Below, in pieces: positions 1 through 8,013 of a stretch of DNA of 12,837 nt (its first letter is position 1; every line of letters begins with the position of its first letter). The notes beneath the pieces are model-generated. The model saw only the letters and a list, made by a program, of their open reading frames with translations, did no database searches and was not told the origin of the DNA. Location of the stretch: positions 27,481 through 40,317 of the forward strand of contig MLAK01000997.1 of NCBI GenBank assembly GCA_001839685.1. Direction: 5' to 3'. This stretch comes from Tritrichomonas foetus. Taxonomy: Eukaryota; Parabasalia; Tritrichomonadida; Tritrichomonadidae. A program made the translations under genes and the position numbers.

Positions 1-95
1 TCCTTCATGATTTCATACCTTTTCACCGTTCCCTAACCCATAAACTAGAATCATTCATTTTCTCACGTAACACATCAGTACATTTTAAAATTGAT

Positions 96-159
96 TTCCG
101 TCCTTGTGTTTTTCATTAGTTGATTATGCTTAAACCCACTTATTCCGTCCTTGTGTTTT
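96..159. repeat. 17-bp direct repeat, two copies 47 bp apart
   Basis: TTCCGTCCTTGTGTTTT occurs exactly at 96-112 and 143-159. It is flanked on both sides by the 11-bp repeat TCACCGTTCCC (23-33 and 214-224). All four copies carry a CCGT(T)CC core. The role is unknown. Confidence 0.7.
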
Positions 160-564
160 GGCTTAAATTTGAATAATTCCTGATTTTCTTTAGGTGTTGT
201 ATTTTTGATCAAATCACCGTTCCCATGAACTCGGTGCCATACGGGGACTCATATATATATAATATCAAGATCATAAAATGCAACCACAACGAATTTGAAA
301 TCTCAATTTAGATACCTATCGCATTATTCCTAATCTTTTCTTAGAATTTTGGTTGTCACAATTCATAAAAAGATAAAATTAAAATTAAAAAATGCTAATA
401 AGAAAAAAGTAAAAATCTAAAAATTTTAGAATAATAATATAAAGAATAAAGTAAAAAATAACATAATACAATATAACAAATAGATGTAAAAAACCACTAA
501 GCATTCCAGCATGATGTTAAGATTCCATTTTCACTTTTATCAAACAAGACCAGTGAATTTTTTT

Positions 565-570
565 TTTATT
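565..570 (-). terminator. AATAAA poly(A)-signal-like hexamer of the importin-like gene
   Basis: TTTATT on the plus strand reads AATAAA on the minus strand, 17 nt beyond the TAA stop of the gene at 588-3173, and is followed by an A-run. The position suits a 3'-end signal, but the motif is common in AT-rich DNA. Confidence 0.35.
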
Positions 571-587
571 GTGAGAGCCTCTGATTG

Positions 588-3173
588 TTAGTGTTGTTGC
601 TGCTGTTGTGTGTATTGGGCAAAAACTTCTGGATATTGGGTTTGAATCTTTTGAATGGTTGACTGTTGGAGCAATTGTAAAGCTGTAATTATCATTTCAA
701 TGAACGAAAACTTTACTAGTGGTGATTCAAACTCTTTTTCATTGACAAGTGCAGATAATTCATTGGGATAACTTTGGTCAAATAAATATTCTCCATCAGT
801 ACCCAGCATTTGAAGTCGCTCTTCATTTAATAAATGAAAAATAAGAGGCACGAAAGTTTCAGCAGATGAATGGTCATGATCAACAAGAGCCAAGAAAAAT
901 CGAATAAAAAGCTTCTTTTGCCAAATAAGTAAGAAATAATTTCTGTTTGCAGCTTCATACATTTTCTGAATTATACTTTGATCAAAGAAAACTTTTCTAG
1001 TTAATGAAATTGCTGCAAAAATATTCAAAAATGAAAAAATGAACCGAAAATCAACATTTTCTGTATTAAAAAGTGCATTTCCACATTGAACTATTGGTTC
1101 AATATCAATTCTGTCATCAATTAAGATTAACCAAGTGATAAAAGATCCTAATTTCAAAATAGTATCAAGATCTTTTGATTTTGGATTCACAATTTGATGT
1201 ATACAAAATTCAATTAAAACACTAGAAATGTTTAATTGAATAAAAGCTTCGGGAAATGAACTCAATAATGCGAAAAATGGATCAAACAGAGAATAAATGA
1301 AACCATCCCATGCGGAATCATTATTTAAGTATTCCATGATGATTTGAATGAACTGAGGAATTAATTGTGAACCAGTGAGAAATGTAGCTGATAGCATATT
1401 ACACAAATTGTCGGCGCAATCAGTAACTTCATTCTCAAATATGTTTTTAATAACTGTTAAAAAGTATGGCTTAATCAAATAAGCACCAGTACTTTCTATA
1501 AGCATTGTACAAAAATCTAAATTGTGTGATATTGTGTCAATACTTCGTTCAGCTTGGTCAAGATCATCAGTATTTACATTTTCAAATGCCATATCAAAGC
1601 TCTCGAATAAAGCTTCTAAAACTGAATCTGAATAAGGTAAAACAATCTCTTTTTGAATTTTCATCATTAATTGAATTGATTTAAAAACATGTGATGTAAA
1701 ACATCTTGGAAGAAAATGTACCAAAACATGAATTGCACCATCAAATGGAAATATATCATTCTTAATAAGCTTCTTGAATAATCTACAAGCAAAGATACAA
1801 ATAATTTCATTTTCACTTTTGAAAAATGATGGAAGTATTTCCATTAACTTTGAATTATGTTCAATTGGTAAACTAGGGACCATGTATCTTATTAAATCCA
1901 AAACAGCAGTTACAAACAACAAATTTGTATTTCTATTTCCGTTTGAGTTCATACTTTCATGAATCATATTTAATAAATTCATATAATAACTCATTAATTG
2001 TTCAGGTAATTGATTATGTTCCGCAAAAAGTACTTTCACGCAAAAACTGATACATCTTACAATATGTTCATCTGGTTGTAAAGACATTAAATATAACAAA
2101 AGTTGGGGCTGCTCAGAAACAATGTTAGAAATTAAAGAGCGTGCAATTCGTGGAGCCATCATGGCTTCGACAGCGGTTGTATCATAAATATCATAATAAT
2201 AAATATTTGGATTCTGGGTGAAATTGTCAATGTCAGATTGTGTTAGTTTTGATGCAGTTAATAAAATATTTACGGTTTCTTGTTGAACAGGGATGTATTT
2301 GGAATAAATTTCAATAATTTTCAGAATAGAACTCAATAATGATGAATCAAAAATCATTTCTGGGTCTAAAGCGCAAGATAACATTTGAAAATGAGTTAAT
2401 AAAATATTAGATGCGTTTTCTTGAAAAGTAAGATATAGTTTTTTCTTCATATAAAACTCCTTCATAACTGATATGGTGGTTTTCACAAGTTGAGTATTTT
2501 GAAATGCTTTGTTTATATAAGCTTGTTGAATAGTTTGAATGTATTGAATCATATTTTTTGCTTCTTCAATTGGTAGATTTGTCCTAAAGAATGTGTTTTT
2601 GAATATTATTAGAATTTTTCTGACAACATCAATTCCTTCAGTTTCTTGCAAAATTTGGTGATTTCCAAGAATTGGAAATATTTTTTGATTGTATTGTGCT
2701 AAAAATGAAATGGGCTCACTTGGATCACAATTAAGTGATTTCTTATATTTTCTTGAAGCAAATTCAAAAATATTGATTAAAGAAGTAAGTAAAGGAAAAG
2801 TGAATGAAATATGATCAAAGAAATCATTATAATGAACTTCATAAATATGTGAGCTTTTGATAGAACTTGCAGTATCTATAAAAACAAAGGAAAGTGAAAC
2901 TAATTGTGAATGATTTGATAATATTAAATGTTTGAGTGTATTAAAATGAAAAGCAAGATATTCTGGACTTAAATTTCTGATATTGACTTTGGTCCAATCT
3001 TTCAAGATATAAACACATTTTTGGAGAAAATCAAAATTCATATCGGATTTTTCTGTGAGTGCTGAAAATAAGATGCTTCCAAAGTTTGGGTTGTTGTATT
3101 GTTGTTGTATATATTGAGCGACTTGTGGGCTTTGATCATCCACTTGGGTTAAAATGTAAATCAGTTCTTCCAT
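588..3173 (-). CDS. importin-beta-like karyopherin (importin-7/8/9/11 type)
   Basis: An 861-residue, almost wholly alpha-helical protein that I read as a HEAT-repeat nuclear transport receptor. Such proteins carry cargo through nuclear pores and bind Ran-GTP through the N-terminal repeats. The start MEELIYILTQ and the following helices with a KDW motif fit an importin-beta N-terminal region. Around residues 310-345 a segment with FTQNPNIYYYDIYD resembles the conserved (D/N)P-E-Y region of importin-7/8/9/11 and CSE1. The C-terminus has an acidic aromatic stretch, then ESPL, then a final helix, as in importin-7/9/11, and ends in a short glutamine tract (QQQQQH). I chose the ATG at 3173: the frame runs upstream only to a TTG at 3254 after an in-frame TAA, and the first 27 codons have no ATG. 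Similarity is weak and divergent, so the subfamily is uncertain. It lies head-to-tail downstream of CSE1. Confidence 0.62.
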   Translation of the reverse strand: MEELIYILTQVDDQSPQVAQYIQQQYNNPNFGSILFSALTEKSDMNFDFLQKCVYILKDWTKVNIRNLSPEYLAFHFNTLKHLILSNHSQLVSLSFVFIDTASSIKSSHIYEVHYNDFFDHISFTFPLLTSLINIFEFASRKYKKSLNCDPSEPISFLAQYNQKIFPILGNHQILQETEGIDVVRKILIIFKNTFFRTNLPIEEAKNMIQYIQTIQQAYINKAFQNTQLVKTTISVMKEFYMKKKLYLTFQENASNILLTHFQMLSCALDPEMIFDSSLLSSILKIIEIYSKYIPVQQETVNILLTASKLTQSDIDNFTQNPNIYYYDIYDTTAVEAMMAPRIARSLISNIVSEQPQLLLYLMSLQPDEHIVRCISFCVKVLFAEHNQLPEQLMSYYMNLLNMIHESMNSNGNRNTNLLFVTAVLDLIRYMVPSLPIEHNSKLMEILPSFFKSENEIICIFACRLFKKLIKNDIFPFDGAIHVLVHFLPRCFTSHVFKSIQLMMKIQKEIVLPYSDSVLEALFESFDMAFENVNTDDLDQAERSIDTISHNLDFCTMLIESTGAYLIKPYFLTVIKNIFENEVTDCADNLCNMLSATFLTGSQLIPQFIQIIMEYLNNDSAWDGFIYSLFDPFFALLSSFPEAFIQLNISSVLIEFCIHQIVNPKSKDLDTILKLGSFITWLILIDDRIDIEPIVQCGNALFNTENVDFRFIFSFLNIFAAISLTRKVFFDQSIIQKMYEAANRNYFLLIWQKKLFIRFFLALVDHDHSSAETFVPLIFHLLNEERLQMLGTDGEYLFDQSYPNELSALVNEKEFESPLVKFSFIEMIITALQLLQQSTIQKIQTQYPEVFAQYTQQQQQH

Positions 3174-3725
3174 TTGGAGGACGATCGTTGTTAATTCAAA
3201 AAGTTGTGATGATTGACTATTTTTTTGGTCGACCAATATTTTAACCTGAGACAAACTTTAGGCTATCAATTTTGTTTGTGGAACAATTGATCACATCATT
3301 GCTAAGACTAAGGATACAATACGTTAATTTCCCTCAAAACATTTATTTCTGAATGATTAATAACAAGTATCAGGATAACTTTCGACTTATTGCTCTTGAG
3401 TGGAGAGCTTTTTTTAAGGTATTCGAATTTAAACTTGTTAACTTCACTTTTTTGAAAATGTCACTTAGATATAAATCAATTACAATAAAGATTCGAAGAT
3501 AAATGATTGTAAGAAGTTTAAAGAATTTTGTTAAAATGAAGAGGTGAGGAAAATCCTTGTTCATTATTTTCTTGTTCTTAAAATAAACCCAGAAAACTTA
3601 AAATTACTAACATTAATAATAAAAGATAAAAATAAAAATATTATGAAAAATTAGTTTATAAACTGTGTTAAAGATATTCAATAAAGTCTGTACAATTATA
3701 ATCAAAATCAAAACTATAAAAAAAT
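3174..3725. other. intergenic region between two tandem karyopherin genes
   Basis: This 552-bp AT-rich spacer lies downstream of CSE1 and upstream of the importin-like gene, both read on the minus strand. No coding signal is convincing. A TCACA initiator-like box lies at 3205-3209 on the minus strand, about 34 nt before the downstream ATG; support for it is weak. A perfect 12-bp palindrome, AGTTTATAAACT, sits at 3653-3664, about 60 nt after the CSE1 stop, where a transcript 3' end would be expected. Confidence 0.5.
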
Positions 3726-6563
3726 CTACATAAATCTAATTTGATAGTTATGCTCGTATGAATTGAACGAGTTCTGAAGGTAAGGTGGTAGTCTTCTTGC
3801 AATAACGTCTCTTAAGTAATTTGGATGTGCTGCAGAATATTCAGCGAGTTTTCTTGCCATGAATTCCACAAGGTTTACGTTTGCTAATTCAGGATGTGCA
3901 TTATTAATTTGTGGAATTTCAGCGAACTTTAATTCACTGAATATTGTATCGAATTGTTTGGCATCTTGTTCTTCTTGTTTGATTAAGTCAATTTCATCAT
4001 TAATGATTTCAGCGGAAGGTGCTTCAAGCATTTTCACTGTTCCAACAAACAAAGTTTCCCATAATTCCTGTGTTAAACATGTTGCACCCAACAAAGCAGT
4101 CATGCATCCAGAAATGGTGCTTTCAAGTGGAACTCTTCCTCGGACAAGTGGAAGTGATTCTGCCCAAATCCCAATCACTTCTGCTTGTGAAGGAAGAAGG
4201 CTCAAAGCAACATCTGGGCCTAAGAAATAGCATGCATCAGCCATAAAGATAGAAAATGTTTGACGATACTTCTTAAGGTTTGGATTACCAATTTGTTCTG
4301 TTACAAGTGCATAGATTTGTGGTAAAATTTGAACACAAAATTCGTTTTGCATGAATCTGAAAAGAGACACAAAGATTAAGAATGCATGTGGATGTGATCT
4401 TGTTCCTTGAAGAAGTTGTTTACATATGAAGAATAATTGGTCCATATGAACAATTACAAGCTGTGGTAATTTAATGATATATGCACGCATAAGAATTGCC
4501 AAAGCTGGAATATTTCCTCCAGCCATCCAATGTGTTGGATTCAAGAAGAATTCAAACTGCTCTGCATAAAAGTTGTTAATTTGGACATTTTCTGGATATG
4601 AAAGTAAGAAGCATGCAACGATTTGGAAAACATAAGGAATAAAAGCAGATACATCATGAGAAAGAATTGAACTTAATAATTCGAATACCAAACCTTCTAT
4701 TTGCACAACTGGGACATTAACTTTAGTTATTGCACCAACAATAACTTCGAATAAACAATGATTAAATGCTGGATCAACTTGTAAATTTGAATTTGATGCA
4801 ATTTGTGTTAGGTAATTGACGCATGTTGATACTATTCCTCCTATTTGTGGTGCAATAGCAGCTCCACAGCGTACAACAATACGCATGAGGCTTCGTGCAG
4901 CAATTAAATTGAATTGATCAGCGAATTTGAAGATGTAGAAAAGTCGATTAATGATTCCTTTCAAATCAACATTTTGGAAAATGAATGTATTGGTTTCACA
5001 TTGTTTACAAAGTAGGATTCGATCAATGTAATAGGCTGAATAAAGTGGAACAAGAGAATTTTCAACAAATAAAAGATTGACAATTGTTGGAAATACGTTG
5101 AAAATGATTTCTTGTTGCGTAACATTTCTGAAATCAACCATAAACTTGATTGCATCAGCTTGAAGAATTGGAAAACTACTTCCAAGTAGAGGAATAATAC
5201 AACTTCCTAAGAAAGAAGACAAATCAAAGTTTTCTACAAGTTCAGTTACACCAATATTTACAAGGTTGATTTTAGCACCAATAATTTCCATGATGAAAAT
5301 AGCAGTATCCATTTCTTTCCATGATGCTTCTGGATTCTGTGAATATTTCGCCATTAATGTTTGATAAGTTCCCATAAAAACAGATGTTAATTCGGCTCTG
5401 AAATACCTTCCAAGTACTTTTAAGAAACTGTAAGCAGACATTTTACGTGATTCACTTTGTAATCCTTCAATATCACGTTTAAAGTATTCAAGTGGATCAT
5501 TTTGGAATAATTCAATGTCTTCTTCAGATAATGCTATGCAAGGGATGAGAACATCTTGACACATTTTCTCGAGATTTCCTGCAATTGTAAAGAATTGTCG
5601 ATCCATTGAACGAGCAAGTGCTGTTAAAGTGTCAAAAATTGAAATGACCAAACTTTCGTCATTCGCGGCGGTTTCCATCGTTGTCAATGTAAGCAGGTCA
5701 TTTAAAAGTGTAGCGTATAGTTGTTTCATTTGGTCGATTTCTTCTTCACTTCGTTTGTTTTCCTCATCAGTTCCCCACTTATGAATATCTGTGATGTATC
5801 GAATAATATGCTGTTTGATAATTTGGCAGATGATTTTCTTGATTCCTGAAGTGAAATTCATCGTGAGGAAGTTGTGATAGCACATGAAAAATTTGTCGAG
5901 GTTGTTTAAGAAGAACGGTGGAAGATCTTGCGCGCATAATGAAAAGCAAATTGAGAGAGTATATTCGAAGCATTGGGCAAGCTCTGGGCATGATGGCTGT
6001 TGATGGAGGGTTTCTGTGAGAAGCTTTAAGACGACGGGTCCCCAATAATCGACGACTTGGGATATTTCTCTGAAAAGAGGTTCTGATGAAGTCTGTCGTT
6101 CGTATCGCTTGAAAACGTGATGCGAGGTGAATAAAATTGAGTAGATGACTTGAAAACTGGCATTTGTGAAAGATCCTGTTAACGCTGGCATTAATTCTGG
6201 CCATTTGTCAGGGAAGTCGAAGGAAGCTATGATCGATATAATTTCTGCGATGCTAGAAAGAAGAGGTGGTGTCGAATTTAGCATGATTGTGATGAGTCGT
6301 GCTTTAATTTCTGGCTTGTTTGCATAGAACTGTTCGTTTTCCCAATAGACTTTGACTTGGTTTTTAATTGAGACTGCAATGAACATCTGGAATTGTAAAT
6401 TTGAGGTACTGACCAGTAATTGGATTAAATATTCGACGTATCCTGGAATAACTTCAAAATCTTTAAGTATTTTAGTGGCTTCTAAAATTTTTTCGTTGTC
6501 AGGGGTTTGCTGCCCATAGACATTTTCATAATACTGCGGGAAATTCTCGAAAGGATTCGCCAT
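3726..6563 (-). CDS. CSE1: CSE1/exportin-2, importin-alpha re-exporter
   Basis: A 945-residue karyopherin, close to the usual 960-970 of CSE1/CAS. With Ran-GTP this receptor returns importin-alpha from nucleus to cytoplasm. The importin-beta N-terminal domain lies at about 25-130, including FDFPDKWPELMP (115-126), a CSE1 hallmark. The strongest match is about 349-480: DPLEYFKRDIEG, then the SWKEMDTAIFIM segment, the GVTELVENFDL segment, and FPILQADAIKFMVDFRN, all in the order seen in yeast and human CSE1. Further C-terminal, FNHCLFE, FIPYVFQ and a W-x4-GNIPAL segment also match in order, as does the late acidic INDEIDL region before a conserved F-x3-L-x-FA. The start is the ATG at 6563, giving MANPF, with an initiator-like box 10 nt upstream. 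An open in-frame extension of 63 codons to 6752 is basic and aromatic, unlike the family, and is probably untranslated. No introns are visible. Confidence 0.92.
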   Translation of the reverse strand: MANPFENFPQYYENVYGQQTPDNEKILEATKILKDFEVIPGYVEYLIQLLVSTSNLQFQMFIAVSIKNQVKVYWENEQFYANKPEIKARLITIMLNSTPPLLSSIAEIISIIASFDFPDKWPELMPALTGSFTNASFQVIYSILFTSHHVFKRYERQTSSEPLFREISQVVDYWGPVVLKLLTETLHQQPSCPELAQCFEYTLSICFSLCAQDLPPFFLNNLDKFFMCYHNFLTMNFTSGIKKIICQIIKQHIIRYITDIHKWGTDEENKRSEEEIDQMKQLYATLLNDLLTLTTMETAANDESLVISIFDTLTALARSMDRQFFTIAGNLEKMCQDVLIPCIALSEEDIELFQNDPLEYFKRDIEGLQSESRKMSAYSFLKVLGRYFRAELTSVFMGTYQTLMAKYSQNPEASWKEMDTAIFIMEIIGAKINLVNIGVTELVENFDLSSFLGSCIIPLLGSSFPILQADAIKFMVDFRNVTQQEIIFNVFPTIVNLLFVENSLVPLYSAYYIDRILLCKQCETNTFIFQNVDLKGIINRLFYIFKFADQFNLIAARSLMRIVVRCGAAIAPQIGGIVSTCVNYLTQIASNSNLQVDPAFNHCLFEVIVGAITKVNVPVVQIEGLVFELLSSILSHDVSAFIPYVFQIVACFLLSYPENVQINNFYAEQFEFFLNPTHWMAGGNIPALAILMRAYIIKLPQLVIVHMDQLFFICKQLLQGTRSHPHAFLIFVSLFRFMQNEFCVQILPQIYALVTEQIGNPNLKKYRQTFSIFMADACYFLGPDVALSLLPSQAEVIGIWAESLPLVRGRVPLESTISGCMTALLGATCLTQELWETLFVGTVKMLEAPSAEIINDEIDLIKQEEQDAKQFDTIFSELKFAEIPQINNAHPELANVNLVEFMARKLAEYSAAHPNYLRDVIARRLPPYLQNSFNSYEHNYQIRFM

Positions 6564-6568
6564 TTTTT

Positions 6569-6575
6569 GAAATGA
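6569..6575 (-). promoter_or_regulatory. initiator-like box of CSE1
   Basis: On the minus strand the sequence is TCATTTC, matching the trichomonad initiator pattern TCA(+1)Y(T/A). Transcription from the A at 6573 would leave a 10-nt 5' leader before the ATG at 6563. This favours the short CSE1 start over the upstream in-frame ATG at 6752. Confidence 0.55.
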
Positions 6576-6829
6576 CCAAGAAATTTTAGATGAAGTAAAA
6601 CGAAACTTTTTGAATAGCTTATTGGTGAAATAAAGGCCAATATTTGTGAAGAAGTGAAGTGAATATCTCGACCAAAAAAATTCCCTTCTGACTATGCGGT
6701 TAGTGGCGAAAAAAGAGGACAAAAATTTGATGGATCCATCAAAAATATTCAATTTTTCAAAGGAAAAGGACTTAATTATTGAATACTATATCTGGTTCTG
6801 AAATGAAAAGTGAATCTACTTGATAAATC

Positions 6830-7724
6830 AAAAGTACACAACCTGGAAATACGTTTATTTTCATTAAATGAACTGAACTTTTTCGAATCTTGGAAACAAC
6901 TTCCCGACTCTCTGATGCTTAATTTACAGCAACGAATTTTTGCTGAATAGATCTCAACCAATAAAAAATGCCAAAATTCGCTTGATTACTATTTTCGAAA
7001 TTACACGTTATTTCTAAAATCTCCAGGCAGATGAAAGATTTAGCCCTTTCCACTAGATCAAAGAGTTACTCAAATATTTCTCTATATTATCCCTACTATG
7101 TGGACAATTTTATCGAATTTATCTTGCAATACACCAATTTTATTGAATTTGAATTTTCCGAAAGATTGATGCTTAGATTTTTTTTCAAACTTTGCAAACA
7201 TGCACAATTTCGTCAGAATGTATTAACATCGATTTATAAAGCATTTTCGTCTTTTGGTTGTCGAGAATTACGTTCTCAAAAAAAATTCGATATTTGATCA
7301 AAATCTAATGAACCAATTGTATTCAACTCACACAAAATCATGAACATTCTTATTAATAAAGAAGGAAATTGAATTTAATTCTGAAATTATTTGAGAATCT
7401 TATTTTTTGGGCATAATTTTTTTTTCTTTCTTAAAATACTTTTGAAGGAGCTTATCCATGTAAATACTCTCAAAAATCAAGGATATGTCGCATATGTGTG
7501 GGAAAAAAGTAGATTTTCATTTTCAATGGAATATACGATTATAATGTATTCAAAACAATAAGTATTTCTAAAAAAATTGCTTTTTTTATTAAATCGAAGA
7601 ATATCTCAAAAATAAAAAGACAAAATCTTTTAATATTTTGGATATATTATTTTTTAATTATGCTAATTATATGGAGAAAATATAAATAAAATCATAAGCG
7701 TAGAAGCATAGGTTGTGTACTTTT
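6830..7724. mobile_element. candidate non-autonomous DNA transposon (895 bp) with TIRs and target-site duplication
   Basis: The ends are exact 14-bp inverted repeats: AAAAGTACACAACC at 6830-6843 and GGTTGTGTACTTTT at 7711-7724. Immediately outside, the same 8 bases GATAAATC occur in direct orientation at 6822-6829 and 7725-7732, as a target-site duplication would. Because GATAAATC is nearly palindromic, the ends can also be read as a 22-bp inverted repeat with two mismatches. Just inside the repeats, loosely similar TACG(T/C)TTAT segments follow in inverted orientation. No transposase domain is visible, so it would be non-autonomous or decayed. An 8-bp duplication is known for hAT, P and some Mutator or Merlin elements; the termini do not let me choose. 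Confidence 0.65.
7031..7297 (+). CDS. unrecognised small ORF inside the candidate element
   Basis: An 88-codon frame rich in Phe, Tyr and Leu, with a hydrophobic first half and a basic second half. I recognise no family. No initiator-like box precedes the ATG closely. In DNA this AT-rich, an open frame of this length and composition can arise by chance. It lies wholly inside the TIR-bounded segment, so it might be a passenger or decayed element gene. Confidence 0.15.
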   Translation: MKDLALSTRSKSYSNISLYYPYYVDNFIEFILQYTNFIEFEFSERLMLRFFFKLCKHAQFRQNVLTSIYKAFSSFGCRELRSQKKFDI

Positions 7725-7847
7725 GATAAATCTTAATCATTTGATCCATAAAGATCTTTCTTCCATTCTAATCAACCACTTTTATATACTGTCTATTCGA
7801 TCGTATGTAACACATTGTATATTCAGTAACAAACATTGATGAAGATG

Positions 7848-7865
7848 TGATTTTGATCAAAATCA
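7848..7865. repeat. 18-bp perfect palindrome upstream of the glycosyltransferase gene
   Basis: TGATTTTGATCAAAATCA reads identically on both strands and lies about 150 bp upstream of the ATG at 8014. A related TTTGATCAAAATC occurs at about 7293-7305 inside the candidate element. It could be a binding site for a dimeric protein, but palindromes of this size are not rare in a window this AT-rich. Confidence 0.5.
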
Positions 7866-8000
7866 AAGGAAAAATCGATGTCACCTTAGTCATATTATAA
7901 GGTGAAAAATAGGTGAATTATATAGTAAACGTAATGCTACAAGAAAACTCGAGATTTTTCATCAACAGCTATTTTTTGGTCAAATATTTCTGTGAAAAGG

Positions 8001-8007
8001 TCAATTT
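8001..8007 (+). promoter_or_regulatory. initiator-like box of the glycosyltransferase gene
   Basis: TCAATTT fits the general initiator pattern YYAN(T/A)YY, though not the strict TCAY(T/A). Initiation at the A at 8003 would give an 11-nt leader, typical of trichomonad mRNAs. Confidence 0.45.
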
Positions 8008-8013
8008 CCCCAA

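Larger units (their letters stand above)
1..587. other. intergenic region with nested short direct repeats
   Basis: No convincing gene is present. Bases 1-250 are less AT-rich than the rest and contain two pairs of direct repeats: TCACCGTTCCC at 23-33 and 214-224, and TTCCGTCCTTGTGTTTT at 96-112 and 143-159, giving an A-B-B-A order. A short (AT)n run lies at about 251-262. From about 361 to 490 the plus strand is strongly A-rich, typical of non-coding DNA here. The left part could be the edge of a dispersed repeat or a promoter region of a gene outside the window; I cannot tell which. Confidence 0.6.
6822..7732. repeat. 8-bp direct repeat GATAAATC flanking the candidate element
   Basis: GATAAATC at 6822-6829 and again at 7725-7732 abuts the two inverted-repeat termini exactly. 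This is the expected footprint of a staggered-cut insertion. Only the two central bases distinguish a direct duplication from a longer imperfect inverted repeat. Confidence 0.6.
6564..8013. other. long intergenic region between divergent genes, with a probable transposon insertion
   Basis: This 1450-bp AT-rich stretch separates CSE1 (minus) from the glycosyltransferase gene (plus). It contains both genes' promoters at its ends, an 895-bp candidate element (6830-7724) with terminal inverted repeats, and an 18-bp perfect palindrome at 7848-7865. No conserved coding sequence was recognised. Confidence 0.6.

Noticed and set aside
30..40. CCCTAACCC, telomere-repeat-like
   Set aside because: Only one and a half units; too short to mean a telomere or interstitial telomeric tract.
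576..594. Intron 3'-end-like ACTAACAATCAG on the minus strand overlapping the importin-like stop codon
   Set aside because: It matches 10 of 12 bases of the trichomonad branch/acceptor motif, but no GTATGT-like donor lies at a suitable distance and the frame already ends naturally here.
3174..3254. TTG-started extension of the importin-like protein
   Set aside because: Nuclear genes of this type start at ATG; the first in-frame ATG is at 3173 and gives a karyopherin-like N-terminus.
3370..3564. 64-codon minus-strand ORF between the karyopherins
   Set aside because: Low-complexity hydrophobic translation, no initiator-like box, no recognisable domain; expected by chance.
6564..6752. In-frame 63-codon N-terminal extension of CSE1
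   Set aside because: It is basic and aromatic with no match to the family, and an initiator-like box lies between it and the ATG at 6563, so transcription probably starts after it.
6870..6890. TTTTCGAATCT resembling a tRNA B box
   Set aside because: No matching A box at the right spacing and no cloverleaf can be drawn around it.
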